DNA of 64,000 nt from Nyssa sinensis (GCA_008638375.1 CM018052.1:30465239-30529238), one strand, 5' to 3'. Counted from the first letter of the stretch, positions 25,385 through 38,400 are shown. Made by a program: numbers and translations. The notes: generated by a model from the sequence alone, not told the origin.

Positions 25385-25852
25385 TTATTGATAATATTTT
25401 CTCAAGTACTCAATATTCCAAAGCCTGGGAATCGGCTTTCCCATCATATCTTCCAACCAATAAGTCGTTGGCCTAATAGTTCTACCAATTGTATAAGGCC
25501 CTTCCCAATTTGGAGATAATTTCCCCATAGTGGGATCTTTAGTATTAGGAAAGATTCTTCTTAAAACCAAGTCACCGACCTGGAATACTTCTGGCTTTAT
25601 CTTCCGATTAAAGCCCTTGGCTATTCTTCGACGATATTCCTCTGCTCTGATCCCAGCTTGTTCTCTTTTTCCTTTCAATAAATCAAGATTTTCTGCTAAC
25701 TGGAGATCATTAGCCTCCTGGTTGAAGGCTTCCGTCCTCATTGTGAGCATGCCGATCTCAACAAGAATGACTGCCTCAGAACCATATGCTAATGAAAATG
25801 GAGTTTCGGCAGTGGCCGTTCCTGTTGTAGCTCGGTATGCCCAAAGCACTCC
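25385..25852 (-). pseudogene. Gypsy integrase, C-terminal fragment
   Basis: The minus-strand frame reads VLWAYR, ETPFSLAYGSEAV, FQVGDLVLRR and GKLSPNWEGPY, the C-terminal part of a Ty3/gypsy integrase, ending at a stop near 25385. The catalytic core is absent. The frame continues upstream past 25853 only into terpene synthase intron sequence, so the join is a deletion scar. No chromodomain is seen. Confidence 0.9.
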
Positions 25853-26841
25853 AGGAACTGAAAAGGTAAGTTTTATATATATATATATATATATATTTAG
25901 TTTCATGTATAGACAATTATATATAAGTTTATAACACATTATGCTAAATTGCTAACATGTAATGAATGTCAACGAGACTGAAATGTACTGTGAATTTCAT
26001 CCATCTCTTTGTATATATAGGTGGTCTAAGGACTGGGGCCTTAGTGAAATGGGATTTGGGAGGGAGAAAACTACTTACTGTTATTTTGCAGTCGCTACCA
26101 GCACTTCTCTGTCTCATAATTCTCTTGCTCGAATGATAGTTGCAAAGAGTGCAATTCTTATTACAGTTGCTGATGATTTTTACGACATGGAAGGTTCTCT
26201 GAATGAGTTGCAACGCTTGACTGAGGCAGTTCAAATGTATGATTAATTTTATTGAAAATGATTTTATTACAGCTGCATCTCTCATCTCACTTTCTTACAT
26301 TTTTTTTTAATCTTCAGATGGGATGGTAAAGGTTCAAGTGGCCATGGCAAGATTATCTTTGATGCCCTTGACAATCTTGTGACTGACATTGCAGCCAAAC
26401 ACCGCCATCAACAAGACAGAGACATAACAAAAGATCTACAAGATATAGTAAGTTTGCTTACATGAATTTCTTCTTATATATTTACTTTAACTGCTTGAAC
26501 TATCAATTAAAACTTTTTTCTTTATTTTTGTGAAAGTGGTGTGAAACATTTGTTTCATGGCTGACGGAAACTGCATGGAGCAAGAGTGGATATGTTCCAT
26601 CTAAGCTTGAATATCTTGAAACTGGCATGACATCTATTGCTACACACACCATTGTTCTTCCAGCTTCATGTTTCTTGAGCCCAAGCTTACCCCATGACAA
26701 ACTCAAGCCTGCCCAGTATGAAACTGTCACAAAATTAGTCATGATCATTGCTCGTTTATTGAATGATATTCAAAGCTACCAGGTAACTTTTAGTTAACAC
26801 CCCTTTATGAGCATTACATTTTTCTCTGTGAAATGCATGCT

Positions 26842-26883
<42 letters not shown>

Positions 26884-27387
26884 ATGTAAGTGCAGAAAGA
26901 ACAAGATGTTGGGAAAATGAACATTGCATTGCTCTACTTGAAAGAAAATCCACAGGCATGCATTGAAGATTCAATTGATTATGTGAAAGAGATACTGGGT
27001 GAAAAGAAGAAAGAGTTACTGGAACATGTTTTAATGGATGGCTTGAATGACTTGCCTAAACCATGCAAGTTTCTCCATTTATCATGTCTAAAAGTATTTC
27101 AGATGTTTTTCAACTCCAGTAACGTATTTGATTCCAAGACAGATCTACTTCAAGACATAATGAAAGCCATTTATGTTCCTCTACAATATCAAACCTCAAA
27201 GCTTCCAACAACAATTCAGTCCAGACCGAAGAAGGAAAATTCGATAATCTATTCTCGTTTTCATCAAACCTTCAAACATCATGGCAATAGAAGCTTTATT
27301 AGACAACGGTTTCCCAAGATTACAATGTCAAGAAATGGCCGAGAGAAAGTGTTCATTGCTCCAAAAATCAACTTATGCTTCACTTGA

Positions 27388-29062
27388 ACCAGTTTGTTAA
27401 GTGTCTTATGACATATTTTAGCTCCCACAAGTGCTACAGTTGTATGATTGTTGTGTAATAAAGCATATATGTTGGTGAAATTAGGGTGATGTGCTTTATT
27501 TTGAAGTAGCATTACGTTCAGCAATAAATGGGTCAAGTGAGTAAAAAATGCTACTAATTTATAATATTTATTTTATTTTCTTTGTTTGGTTACCGAGAGA
27601 ATAACAAAATACTCTTCTTCACCTTCAATGGCCAACACCTTTCGGCCTTCACTGCCATTCAGAATTGAGAGTGCAGTAACTAGAGATACAAATAGTAATA
27701 TATATATATATAGAGAGACAGAGAGAGAGAGAGAGAGAGAGTTTTATATATAAAAAAGAAAAAATAATAATAATAATAATTCATTACCCATGGTGATCAC
27801 AGGGGGTGAGGTCCATAGTTATGAATTATTAACTAACTCACCTCGTGTAAATATACAAATACTTATACATAAGTACTATTTCGACATTCATATATATAGA
27901 AATTATGAGAAGTTATTACGATGAATAAGTACTATTTTGACTGTCATACTTAAAATACATGAATATATTATATGATTGAAATTGATTTGCATCAAAACTG
28001 GCATAAATGGAAATACGAAAATAATAATAATCACAGAATTACTGAAAAGGGTCCCATTTCATTTGGCATATTGCAAATAAAAATCTCCAAATTAATTGAC
28101 ATTTGATGTGAATAACCAAAAAATAAAAATAGGGAGAAAAAAAAGTGTAATGTGACTAATGTCACAAATTCATTTGTCTTTTGTTCGACAATAATAGTGT
28201 ACAATAATAATGCAATCGGATAGTCGTATCGATCATTCATCTTATGAAAGTTTCTTTTTTTTGTAATTGGTTAGACTAAGAACTAGTATGACTTGTTTAA
28301 TTAAGATTGATTTTTTATAAGCATATAAATTTATCATTTGAATAAATACAAGATTACCAAATCAATCTACTTTAACCATAAAAATTAAAATAATTTATAA
28401 ATATAGAAAAGCTTCATATATCAAATTTATTCACTTGTTGATATGTTGAATGAATTATTAAATTATTAAAAAAACTAAGATCAAAACATGATCTGCTAGC
28501 TGTCATCTGATCGATCTCCATAGCAGTACATAAAGATCGCTGGAGTGAGGACCACTTTGAAACATGGGGCCATGCCCCGGTTATTGCGTTTCCCTTTTGA
28601 GGTTCAATTTGAGAGTTGGTTTAGAGACAACAATAAATAATATATAGTGATTATTTATATGAGCTGTGTAAAACTAGTCGTTTAAATTAAGTATGAGAAA
28701 TTATTTAATGATCCAATTTTAATGATAAGATGAAAAGTTAAAACGTTAGTTGTAGTCTTCAATCTGACTTTTGAAATTACTGACCAATTGCTCTACACAC
28801 CATGCCTCTTGAACCGTTTAGCTCAACAAATTAGTTGTGCGTGACTACAAAATTAAGGCTTAGCTTTGTTTGAAACATGTTGTGTTGTAGGACAAAAATC
28901 ACCAAATAATATAAATGGTAAATTATTCTGAGTTTTTTGACAAATACATTGACTTTTTTATGCAATTTTTGAAATTATACTAACCTCTTTTATTTTTATT
29001 GACAAATTATAAATACTCTACTCTAGTCAAACTTTTTTTTTTTCAAAGTAACAAAGTCATCC

Positions 29063-29095
<33 letters not shown>

Positions 29096-31217
29096 CATTT
29101 TTTTAATTTTGACTAATTTTTTAAAACTTCTTTTTAAAGATTTTTTTTATTTTATATAAAAATAAATTTAAGGTAAATAACTTATTTTTATTTTTTATAA
29201 GAAATTTAAAATTTTAATCAACATTTATTTGAAAATAAAAAAAAAATCAAAAACTTGTCAAAAAAAAAACTTAAAGGGAGCATTTTTGTCATTTAAAAAA
29301 AAAAAATTACTGGAAAATGTATTTGTAATTTACCAAATAAAATATAAGAGGACGGTGTAAAATCAAAAATTATAAAAAAAAAAAAATGAGTGTAATTATC
29401 AAAAATTATAAAAAAAATTAATATAATTTGTTCTAATATAAACGTTCTGTATGTATGTGACTGAATAATGAATAAAGATTTTTTTTATCTCTAAAATTTG
29501 AACTAAATAATAAGCAGAATGTGGATTTTGTTCCTTAATAACCATAAAATAACATATTTTATTAACCGTAAAAAAAAACTCAATCAATAATATCAAGGAT
29601 TAATCCTTTGACCAATATTGCAGTATAGATCCATTAAAGAGAATTCCTTTTGGAGGAGGGGGAATAGTGATTCCCTTGATTAAATACTATGATTTAGAAA
29701 ATCACAAATTAATTACAAAAAGATGTCTGCCTGTACGAAACTTTGACAACCATCTATCAACACGCATTTATGTACTACCAACACTACTGTGGCAGTGGCT
29801 CCCCCCATGGCACGGTGATTGAAACACAGCCACCAGATAATAATGGATAGAGTTGTAATTTGAGTAGACTAAGTATGAATTTTTTTTAAGTTTAGGTTTT
29901 ATATTTTTAAATCTTAAAATGAGTTTAGGTAAAAGAATTTAAGTTTGATTTAAATTAAAGTTGAATTTTAATTGAGATTTTAAAAATATTAGTTTGAATT
30001 TAATATTTTATATATTTTAGTAATACATCATTATATTAGTAGAAATTCTTTATATATTATTTATATTATATAATTTTAAAATCTTGTTAATATTTAATAT
30101 TTTTTTAAGTTAAATTATGTTGAAAAATTATTTTAATAATTTTTATTTTTTTAAGAAGAAATTAAGAAAAATTATTAGCATTTTTAATGTATAATTAAAA
30201 TAAAAAAAGACAATAATTTATTATAAAAATTATGAATAAAATATAAAAATTTAAATTAATAATTTAAATTTTTAAAAATTTATCAAATTTAAAGTTAAAT
30301 TTATTATTTTAAAATTTAAATTAAATTTAAAGATGACTCAATCTAAAATCGTTTACCCGAGTCGCAATTTGTGAAAAAGGTAATTAGAGTAGTGGCTCCC
30401 AGCTTTGTTAAACACTATGATTTAGACAAATCCCTAATTAATTATAAAAGAATCAACGGTGTCTCAGCCTGTATGAAACTTTGACTACACTGCTTCTTAC
30501 AACCACATAATCTTTCTGTGCAGCTAACTCTTCTCTGGTAGTGGGCCCCCTTTGCACGGTGTTTGAAACGTAGCCACCAAGATAATAATGGATCACTGTT
30601 GAATTGAATTGTCTAAAATACGAGAGGAAAAAATAAAAGAGTCCAGTCCAAGTAATAATTATTAGAATGTGGAGTACTAAATACAGTCGCGATGATTAAA
30701 AGAGTGCTAAATATACTTGTAATAGTCTGATCATCACAATTTTATTGATGCGTGGTGTTCACGAGTTTGACTTGTGTAACTCGTGTATCAATACAATTGT
30801 GATAGGTCAACGGTCACCAGTGTCTTTAACATTTCCCTTATTAGAGTTTATTGGTGTTAAGTTTTTTCAAAAAAATATTAAATTTTTGTAAAGTTCATGA
30901 TTGAATTTTTTTAGTACCATATTTATTTGATTTTTTTTTTTTTTTTGAACTTAGAGATTCATTTTGATGAGTTGACATCAATTATTTTTAATACATGATA
31001 TTTTTACCCTTATATTATTTATCATGAGTTTAAGGAAGCAAAACATGGCAAATGATTTGAATTTGTTCGCTTGAGAAATAGAAGACAAAGGATTTGAATA
31101 GAACACGTCGTCGTCTCGATCTTTCTATAACTTCATCACCGTTTGTCATATTTTTCACAGTCCTACATCACTAATTGTACCAGTGTAGATGTAAAATCCC
31201 AAATCTCACGCTATGTG
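27388..31217. other. Downstream flank of copy A and AT-rich intergenic DNA, no gene
   Basis: 27388-27900 and about 28680-28801 match the downstream flank of copy B. The remainder is very AT-rich, with AT microsatellites (29065-29092) and T/A homopolymers. I see no coding sequence. A degenerate local duplication is listed separately. Confidence 0.6.
29640..30612. repeat. Diverged direct duplication about 725 bp apart
   Basis: 29650-29865 and 30385-30605 share text in the same order: ACTATGATTTAGA, CCTGTA(C/T)GAAACTTTGAC, GCACGGTG.TTGAAAC and GCCACCA..ATAATAATGGAT. They are spaced by AT-rich DNA. No open frame is conserved between them. They look like copies of a non-coding or promoter-type segment. 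Confidence 0.6.
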
Positions 31218-31229
31218 CACTACAACAAA

Positions 31230-31540
31230 AGGCATTATTAGCAACGCACACGTGCGTCGCTAATAGTGGCCTTGTGCGTCACTAAAGGCGTCGCAAATAA
31301 TCGCGTCGCTAATACTATTAGCAACGAACGGAACCTTTGGTGTCGCTGAAAGTAACTATTGGCAACGCACATCGCGCGTCGCTAATAATTGGGTACGAGC
31401 GTCGCAAATACTACACAAGGACGCAGTGTGCTTCGCTAAAAGTCACTATTAGCGACGCTCAGTGTGCGTCGCTAATAGTATATATTTAAATTGTATTCCG
31501 ACTTTTAGCGACGCTCTTGTGTGCATCGCTAAAAGTATTT
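31230..31540. repeat. Left subterminal palindromic repeats of CACTA-3
   Basis: Eight or more copies of the AGCGACGC / GCGTCGCT core, starting with a near-perfect palindrome AGCAACGCACACGTGCGTCGCT at about 31240. Some cores are mutated G to A (AGCAACGCAC). Confidence 0.9.
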
Positions 31541-31959
31541 TTTTTGTTAAAACCATATTTACTTTGTTCTATTTGTTGTTTTGTTCCTGTTTAAACCTGT
31601 ATCAATCATCCGTCCTGATATACAATAAAATCTAAACATTCTGAAATAAATATATTAAAAAATAAAAATACATTCATATATATATATTAAACTAATTATG
31701 TACAATTGTAAAAGTACAATTCATCAATAAATAGAAAAATTAAAAATTGTCTCCAAAATGTAACTACAGATGTCCATGAAAAGAAAAAAAAAATAAATAA
31801 AAATAACAAGTTCCGATGCAAAACATAAAGATGGCGCAGCAATAATCCCGATCAATCTGAAATAAAGATCAAATGATTTATATTAGAACAATTATTAAAT
31901 ATATATGAACATAGAATGTGAATAGTTTTTTTTTTTTTTGCATGTATAAATAGTAAGAA

Positions 31960-33790
31960 TGACATAAAGTAGCATAAGTCTATTTTATCATTTGTGAGGT
32001 GTGTGATGTGGTTTCGGTATAGTTAGGCCGATATCCGGTATTTTGGTTTGTCAAAACTCTAAAATGGGTCTTTTTAGAGTGTCCATAAGTTTCAAACCGG
32101 GCATCCGAACCGAGTGCCGTAAGTTCGTGCAAGTCTATTTTATCATTTTGTGAGGTGTGTGATGTGGTTTTGGTATAGTTAGGCCGATATCCGGTATTTT
32201 GTCTGCCAAAACCCCAAAATGGGTCTTTTTGGAGCTGAAACGTGCATAAGTTTCAAACCAGGCATCCGAACCGAGTGCCGTAAGTTCGTGCAAGTCTATT
32301 TTATCATTTTTGGGGTGTGTGATGTGGTTTCGATGTAGTTAGACCGACATCCGGTATTTTGTTCTGTCAAAACCCTAAAATGGGCCTTTTTGAAGCTGAA
32401 ACTTGCATGAGTTTCAAACTGGGCATCCGAACCTAGTGCCGTAAGTTCGTGCAAGTCTATTTTATCATTTTTGAGGTGTGTGATGTGGTTTCAGTGTATT
32501 TAGGCCGATATCCGGCATTTTGGTTAGTCAAAACTCCAAAATGGGCCTTTTTGGAGCTGAAACTTGCATAAGTTTCAAACCGGGCATCCGAATCGAGTTC
32601 CGTAAGTTCGTGCAAGTCTATTTTATCATTTTTGAGGTGTGTGATGTAGTTTTGGTGTAGTTAGACCGATATCCAGCATTTTGGTCAATCAAAACCCCAA
32701 AATGGACCTTTTTGGAGCTGAAACTTGCATAAGTTTCAAACCGGGCATCCGAACCGAGTGATGTAAGTTCGTGCAAGTGTATTTTATCATTTTTGAGGTG
32801 TGTGGTGTGGTTTCGGTGTATTTAGGCCGATATCTGAAATTTTGGTCAGTCAAAACCCCAAAATGGACCTTTTTAGAGTTGAAACTTGCATAAGTTTCAA
32901 ACCAGGCATCCAAACCAAGTGTCGTAAGTTTGTGCAAGTCTATTTTATCATTTTTGAGTTGTGTGATGGGGTTTCGGTGTAGTTAGGCTGATATCCAGCA
33001 TTTTGGTCTGTCAAAACTCCAAAATGGGCATTTTTGGAGCTGAAACTTGCATAAGTTTCAAACCGGGCATCCGAACCGAGTTTTGAAAGTTCATGCAAGA
33101 ATATTTTATCATTTGTGAGGTGTGTGATGTGTTTTCGGTGTATTTAGGCCGATATCCGGCATTTTGGTCTCTCAAAACCCCAAAATGGGCCTTTTTAGAG
33201 CTGAAACTTGCATAAGTTTCAAACCGGGCATCCAAACCGATTGCCGTAAGTTCGTGCAAGTCTATTTTATCATTTTTGAGGTGTGTGATGGGGTTTCAGT
33301 GTAGTTAGGCAGATATCTAGAATTTTGGTCCGTCAAAACTCCAAAATGGGCCTTTTTAGAGCTGAAACTTGCATAAGTTTCAAACCGGGCATTCGAACCG
33401 AGTGCCGTAAATTCGTGCAAGTCTATTTTTATCGTTTTTGAGGTGTGTGATGGGGTTTTGGTGTAGTTAGGCTGATATCTGGCATTTTGGTCTGTCAAAA
33501 CCCCAAAATTGACCTTTTTGGAGCTGAAACTTGCATAAGTTTCAAACCTGGCATCTGAACCGAGTTTCGTAAGTTCGTGCAAGTCTATTTTATCATTTAT
33601 GAGGTGTGTGATGTGGTTTCGGTGTAGTTAGGCTGATATCCGGCATTTTGGTCTATCAAAACCCCAAAATGGGCCTTTTTGGAGCTGAAACTTGCATAAG
33701 TTTCAAACCGGTGATCCGAACTAAGTGTCGTAAGTTCGTGCAAGTCTATTTTATCATTTGTGAGGTGTGTGATGGGGCTTACGTAATATT
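31960..33790. repeat. 161-bp tandem repeat array, about 11 copies, within CACTA-3
   Basis: The marker AAGTTCGTGCAAGTCTATTTTATC recurs at 32121, 32282, 32443, 32604, 32765, 32926, 33087, 33248, 33409, 33571 and 33732, a strikingly regular 161-bp (once 162-bp) period. Units differ by scattered substitutions. Both strands show apparent open frames of 60-106 codons repeated from unit to unit; these are by-products of the array. Its place inside the left end equals that of the short array in CACTA-2. Confidence 0.95.
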
Positions 33791-33849
33791 TTCTATAAAT
33801 AATAAATCTACCAAAGTATATAATTTTAAAAACTTACCAAGGTTGTGAA

Positions 33850-35304
33850 GAGTCACGCTGTTGGCTGAGCATCGTTTGCACAAGAGCCTTTAGCTGGGAA
33901 TATCGCTCCTCGAGGCTATCTACTTTCTACCGCAGCTCTACATTCTCTCATTGAACTGCCTCAGTGGTTGCGTGTGCCCTAGCATCAATCTCAAAGGATG
34001 ATGTTGTCAGCATCATCCCAGTCCCTAAGCCACGCACATAGCTACGCCTCTTGCCCAGAACAGTCTCCTGTATCTGGTTATCGGTCAGCGGATCCTGACC
34101 CTCAGCTGTCGGCTGAGCACGCAGCTGGACCATCTCCTCCTATAAAAACATAAATATATGTTATTACTTTTATAACTTTAGGTTAATATTAAATTAGTAA
34201 TACTATGGCAAGTTACATAAAAACTTACATAAAGCCGTTGTGCTTCAGGCCCAGCCCAACCCTTATTGTGGTTGTAGTGCGTCCTGTGCCATAAATCAAT
34301 GGGGCTAGGTGGTGCACCGGTGTCCTGGTCTCGCTGGAGCAAATAAATAGTAGCTTGTGAAGATTGATTTCATGAATAGATTATACAATAAGAACTTGAT
34401 ACATTTATTAACTTACCATATCATGCCTATACTGTACAAAAGAACGTGATCCACCACAGTGGGTCACCTTCTGCTTGCTTCTACTCTTGCTATTCTTCCT
34501 GCTCAGTTCTTACACTTGGCCAAAACAAAGAAGGTTAGGATAAATGATACTGATTTAAACCAGACAACAAAAGTAATTTTAACAATTTTTACCTGGAATG
34601 CATCACTTGCGAACCGGTCGCACAGTAACATCCAATCCTCCACCGTCACCCCCCTATAGGGTCTGTCGCGGGGCTCTCTACCGCCTGCCACCTCCGCCTC
34701 GTAGTGCATGTGGAGACGGTGTCGATAGTCCCTGAAACAGACTCCCAGGTAACGGTCGACTGCCTTCGCTACGTAAGGCAGGTAGAGATCGATGTCAAAC
34801 TTCTCCTGTAAAGCATGTCATTGTCAAAACATTACAGCATTAGAAATGTTAAAATTGAGTTCAACACAATAATAAAAGACATACCAGGATCTGCGCATGA
34901 ATATCCCGTAGCTCCTTTTGAGTGACGAAACTCCAGTCACTAATATGGAGTGGGGCACGTAGTCGGCAAATGATGTCGACCTCTACGGTGAACTACTATG
35001 CCCACCCACCAATGGGCTTCAGCAAGCCCTCAGGTAGCTCAATCCGAAGTCGCGAGCCCCATGCTGCTTCCATCTGAGCCTGCAAACTCCTATTCTTCGA
35101 CCTACTGCGCCCTCGTCTAAAGGTGGTGGCCGAAGCTTTAGAAACAATAAAATAGAAACAATTAGTACCATATTTATATAATCATTAATACAAAGTGGAA
35201 CTATCCATACCATCAATGGCAAGATTGGTCGATCCTGTAGAGGAAGGGGAAGGGGTCGATGGGTCCACCAGGGCTGCGCGTTTGCGTGAGCCTGGTCCAA
35301 CCAT
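33850..35304 (-). pseudogene. Second CACTA gene: Ptta/En/Spm (Transposase_24-like, TNPA-type) protein, broken
   Basis: The ATG at 35304 opens a short basic exon (to 35211, GSRKR). Later exons carry a domain with SLQAQMEAAWGS, EKFDIDLYLPYVAKAV, GVTVEDWMLLCDRFASDAFQ and then NSKSRSKQK..CGGSRSFVQ, the pattern of plant Ptta/En/Spm transposase proteins (Pfam Transposase_24). A C-terminal exon (34137 to 33850) has LGKRRSYVRGLG and a Gln/Leu-rich coiled tail. Introns have GT-AG borders. Tandem TAG TAG codons at 34993-34998 and stops at 33948-33950 and about 33928 interrupt it. In En/Spm the equivalent product binds subterminal repeats. It lies directly downstream of tnp2 on the same strand. Confidence 0.75.
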
Positions 35305-35420
35305 ATCTAACAAGAAATTTTAAAAGTAAAATCCATTACATCATAAAAATTAAAATCCATTACATCATAAAATTGAATATCCATTACACTTGATCTTGCC
35401 ACATGTAACACCTATTACAA

Positions 35421-38400
35421 TTATTCATCTGAGTTTGTATCATCATCTGAACTTGAATTTTCTTCATTCTCGGTACAATACTCTAACAATGTCTCATCAT
35501 CAAAATCACTTTCCTCGTCATCATCATCATTAATGAACATTGCATCCCTCGGATCTAATTGTGTGGTATTGGTGACGTTGGAAGCTATGACATGAATTGG
35601 TTCTACATCAGTTCTATTCAACCGATACGAACTAACATCTTCCTGATCATGCCGGACAATACCATCGTGGGCAGTTTGAGACTTTTCTTGTAGTGCCTCC
35701 TCAATCCTCTCCAACTCTTCATCTCCCTTGCCAACTTCTAGGATATCATAAACATTTCAGTTTTTATTTTTTGGACAACATGCCAATCACCTCTTATTTT
35801 TGTATCCTTCAAATAGAAAACTTATTTTGCAACCGATGCCAAAACATACGGATCATCTTTAAATGCCGTATGTGACGTATTAACACTTATGAAGTTCTTA
35901 TCAATCTGCATTCCAGTCTTCTTATTACTTACATCCCACCAATCACATTTAAAAATATACACAGAATGACCGTAGCAATAATGTAACTGTATGATATCTT
36001 TTAAAACACAATAGTACTCTACAGTTTGTCCTCCGTCACCATCTCCTTCAACAAGAACCCCGCTATTCTGTGTTCTTTGGCTGACCTCACGTTCCCTCGT
36101 GTGAAATCGAACACCATGAACAATTAAACCGGTGTAGCGGGATATCCTTTGATCAGGACCACATGCCAAGGAATATAATTGATCGTACGCCTCAGGAGAC
36201 TGTTGGTGGCGTAATAGCTTCATCTATTAATTCAATGCAAGTACAAAATTAATTGAATACAAATGCATTAACTAATACAATTACAATTAATTGAAACCTA
36301 TTCTTACACATTCTCCGAACCACTTTGGAAACAAATTTTGTTGTCTTTGCTCCAGATCAGAACTTGATACATGTTCTCTCTGAATCTCGATCGTATGCTC
36401 ACTGCATAAGATGAGATATGTTATATGTAACTTACATTTGTATACTAACGTAGTATTGCAATGATTTCGATAAACTTACTTAAAATATGGCAAAGTCTCA
36501 TCGCAGTTGTTGAGCACGGTATAGTGGGCTTTTTCTAAGTCTTGGGGATGACACCATTCATATTTACAGGCACCTATTGGCCGCATATTCTAATTAAACA
36601 CCGCAAGGCCAGTTCGTTGCTGCCCTGGACATCTATCATAATTTCGCTCTTGACGATTAAACCTTGTCTCAATATCTTCAAGATGCATAGAGCAAAAGGT
36701 GAGACATTTAGCATTAACATAAGCCTCAGCAATTGACCCTTCCGATCGTGTTTTGTTAAGCACATATTGCTTCAATGTGTGCAAACATCTGTTTTGATAA
36801 TTAATCAGTTAGACATAAAAAAAGTTAGGATGGATAGATAACACAATTCATAAAAGTAAATGTACCTTTCTATTGGATACATCCAACGATATTGGACAGG
36901 TCCGCCAATTTTTGCCTCATGAGGCAAATGCACAGCTAAGTGGACCATTACATCAAAGAAAGCTAGAGGGAAAATCTGTTCCAACTTGCAGAGGATCACG
37001 ACAACATCCCTCTCGAGCTTTTCAAGTACTTCCACATTCAACTTCTTTGCACATAATTTTCTAAAGAAGTAGCCCAACTCAGTCAATGTAGTCGATATGT
37101 CATCGGTGAGATATCCACGTAGTGCAACCAGAAAAAGTCGTTGTAAAAGGACATGGCAGTCATGGCTCTTCAATCCGGATATTTTATCATCTGTAACATT
37201 TACACACCGAAATATATTCGATGCATATCCATCTGGGAACTTCACCGATTTAAACCACTCGCAAATCCTCATTCTCTCTGCGGATGATAAAGTATATTGT
37301 GCAAGAGGCATGATATATTTATCATCGCTACGTATTAGGTGCAGCTCTTTCCTTATTCCCAGCTCCTGCAAGTCCAACCGGGCTTTAACAGTATCCTTCG
37401 TCTTCCCTTCAATGTTCATTAAAGTTCCCAACACATTATCACAGATATTCTTCTCGATGTGCATAACATCCAAATTGTGCCTCAACTTAAGGGTCTCCCA
37501 GTACGGTAAATCAAAAAATATGCTCTTTTTCGTCCAATTTAAGTCCACATTAGTACGCTTCCTCTTTTTAGTACCCAGTATCTTCCTAAACCTCACTGGT
37601 TGGATGAGTGCCAATTGTGCCAACACGTCTTTGCCAAACAACAATGGAGGTGACAATCTGCGCTTAATTTTTTCATCAAACAGATGCTTCTGCCGATTTC
37701 GCCAGCCATGTAATGGTGGTAGAAAATGACGATGGCACAGGTAGCATATCTTCTTCCCATTGGACAAATGTAAGGAACATGCATCCTTATTGCAAACCGG
37801 ACATGCCAGATGCCCCTTAGTGCTCCACCCAAACAAGTTCCCGTACGCTGGAAAGTCATTTATGGTCCACAGTAACACTGCATGCAGTTGAAATGTCTCA
37901 TTCTTAGAGACGTCGTATGCCTCCACTCCCACATCCCACAATTCCTTCAACTCGTCCACTAAAGGACGCAAGTACACATCAATTTCATTACTAGGAGAAT
38001 TCGGCCCTAGAATAAGCAACGACATGAAGATAAATGGTTCTTTCATACATTTCCACGGTGGCAAGTTATACGGCACAAGCAACACCGGCCACATGCTGTA
38101 GGCATTACTCATGTCACCGAACGGATTGAAACCGTCGCTAGCCAGCCCAAGTCGTACATTATGCGGCTCATTTGCAAACCATTCATGATTTGTATCAAAC
38201 TCAACCCAAGTTTGTGAATCTGCCGGGTGCCTACATACATTTTTCTCAGCAACACGCTTCTCCTTATGCCATCGCATATCTTCTGCCGTCTTCTGAGACA
38301 TTACAACCTTTGTAGCCTCGGTTTTAAGGGAAAATATCTTAACACCTTGTGCGAAATTGTCTTGCTCTTTCTTTCATTCAGCTTGTACCTAGGTTCGTGG

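Larger units (their letters stand above)
16800..25852 (-). mobile_element. Truncated Tat-type Ty3/gypsy retrotransposon in terpene synthase copy A
   Basis: Element orientation is minus. From its 3' side it shows one LTR (16800-17421), a polypurine tract (plus-strand C7 at 17429-17435), an antisense gene (17918-19989), a nested CACTA element (20296-24679), a 76-bp repeat array (about 24965-25345) and the C-terminal end of integrase (25385-25852). The rest of pol, gag and the 5' LTR are missing, and the integrase frame joins terpene synthase exon 8 directly. The missing part was evidently removed by the same deletion that took exons 1-8. The predicted target duplication would be CTCAC (16795-16799), but its partner is deleted. 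Assignment to the Tat group rests on similarity to the element at 46957-54893. Confidence 0.8.
16787..27387 (+). pseudogene. Terpene synthase copy A: exon-1 start plus exons 9-12 only
   Basis: The ATG at 16787 and 13-14 coding bases match copy B exactly, then a gypsy LTR begins. Homology resumes at 25853 in the last bases of exon 8 (to 25865). Exon 9 is 26021-26236, exon 10 26318-26447, exon 11 26537-26782 and exon 12 26896-27387. All four have the same lengths as in copy B (216, 130, 246, 492 nt), have consensus splice sites, and are free of stops. The retained part holds both class I metal-binding motifs (DDFYD in exon 9, NDIQSYQKE across exons 11-12). About 13 residues differ from copy B over roughly 361. 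The gene lacks exons 2-7 and nearly all of exons 1 and 8, so it cannot make a full synthase. A product of the C-terminal catalytic domain would need a new promoter. Confidence 0.9.
14560..28801 (+). repeat. Terpene synthase duplication unit, copy A
   Basis: The flank 14570-16800 matches 46216-46956 plus 54899-56840, and 25853-28801 matches 59935-62661, with the same order and orientation. Interruptions account for the rest: a truncated gypsy element with a nested CACTA in copy A. Short extra or missing blocks distinguish the copies, for example about 555 bp present only in B at 55797-56352. Coding differences in exons 9-12 are few, so the duplication or its last homogenisation is not ancient. 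Confidence 0.9.

Noticed and set aside
25530..25934. 134-codon plus-strand frame ending in terpene synthase intron
   Set aside because: Antisense of the integrase fragment joined to intron sequence.
31230..31540. Regular short palindromic repeats resembling a CRISPR array
   Set aside because: They are CACTA subterminal repeats: irregular spacing, plant context, CACTA terminus adjacent.
32689..33582. Series of minus-strand frames with repeated FETYASFSSKKAHFGVL-like text
   Set aside because: Product of the 161-bp tandem array, not a gene family.
37097..37729. 210-codon plus-strand frame
   Set aside because: Antisense shadow of the tnp2 transposase core.
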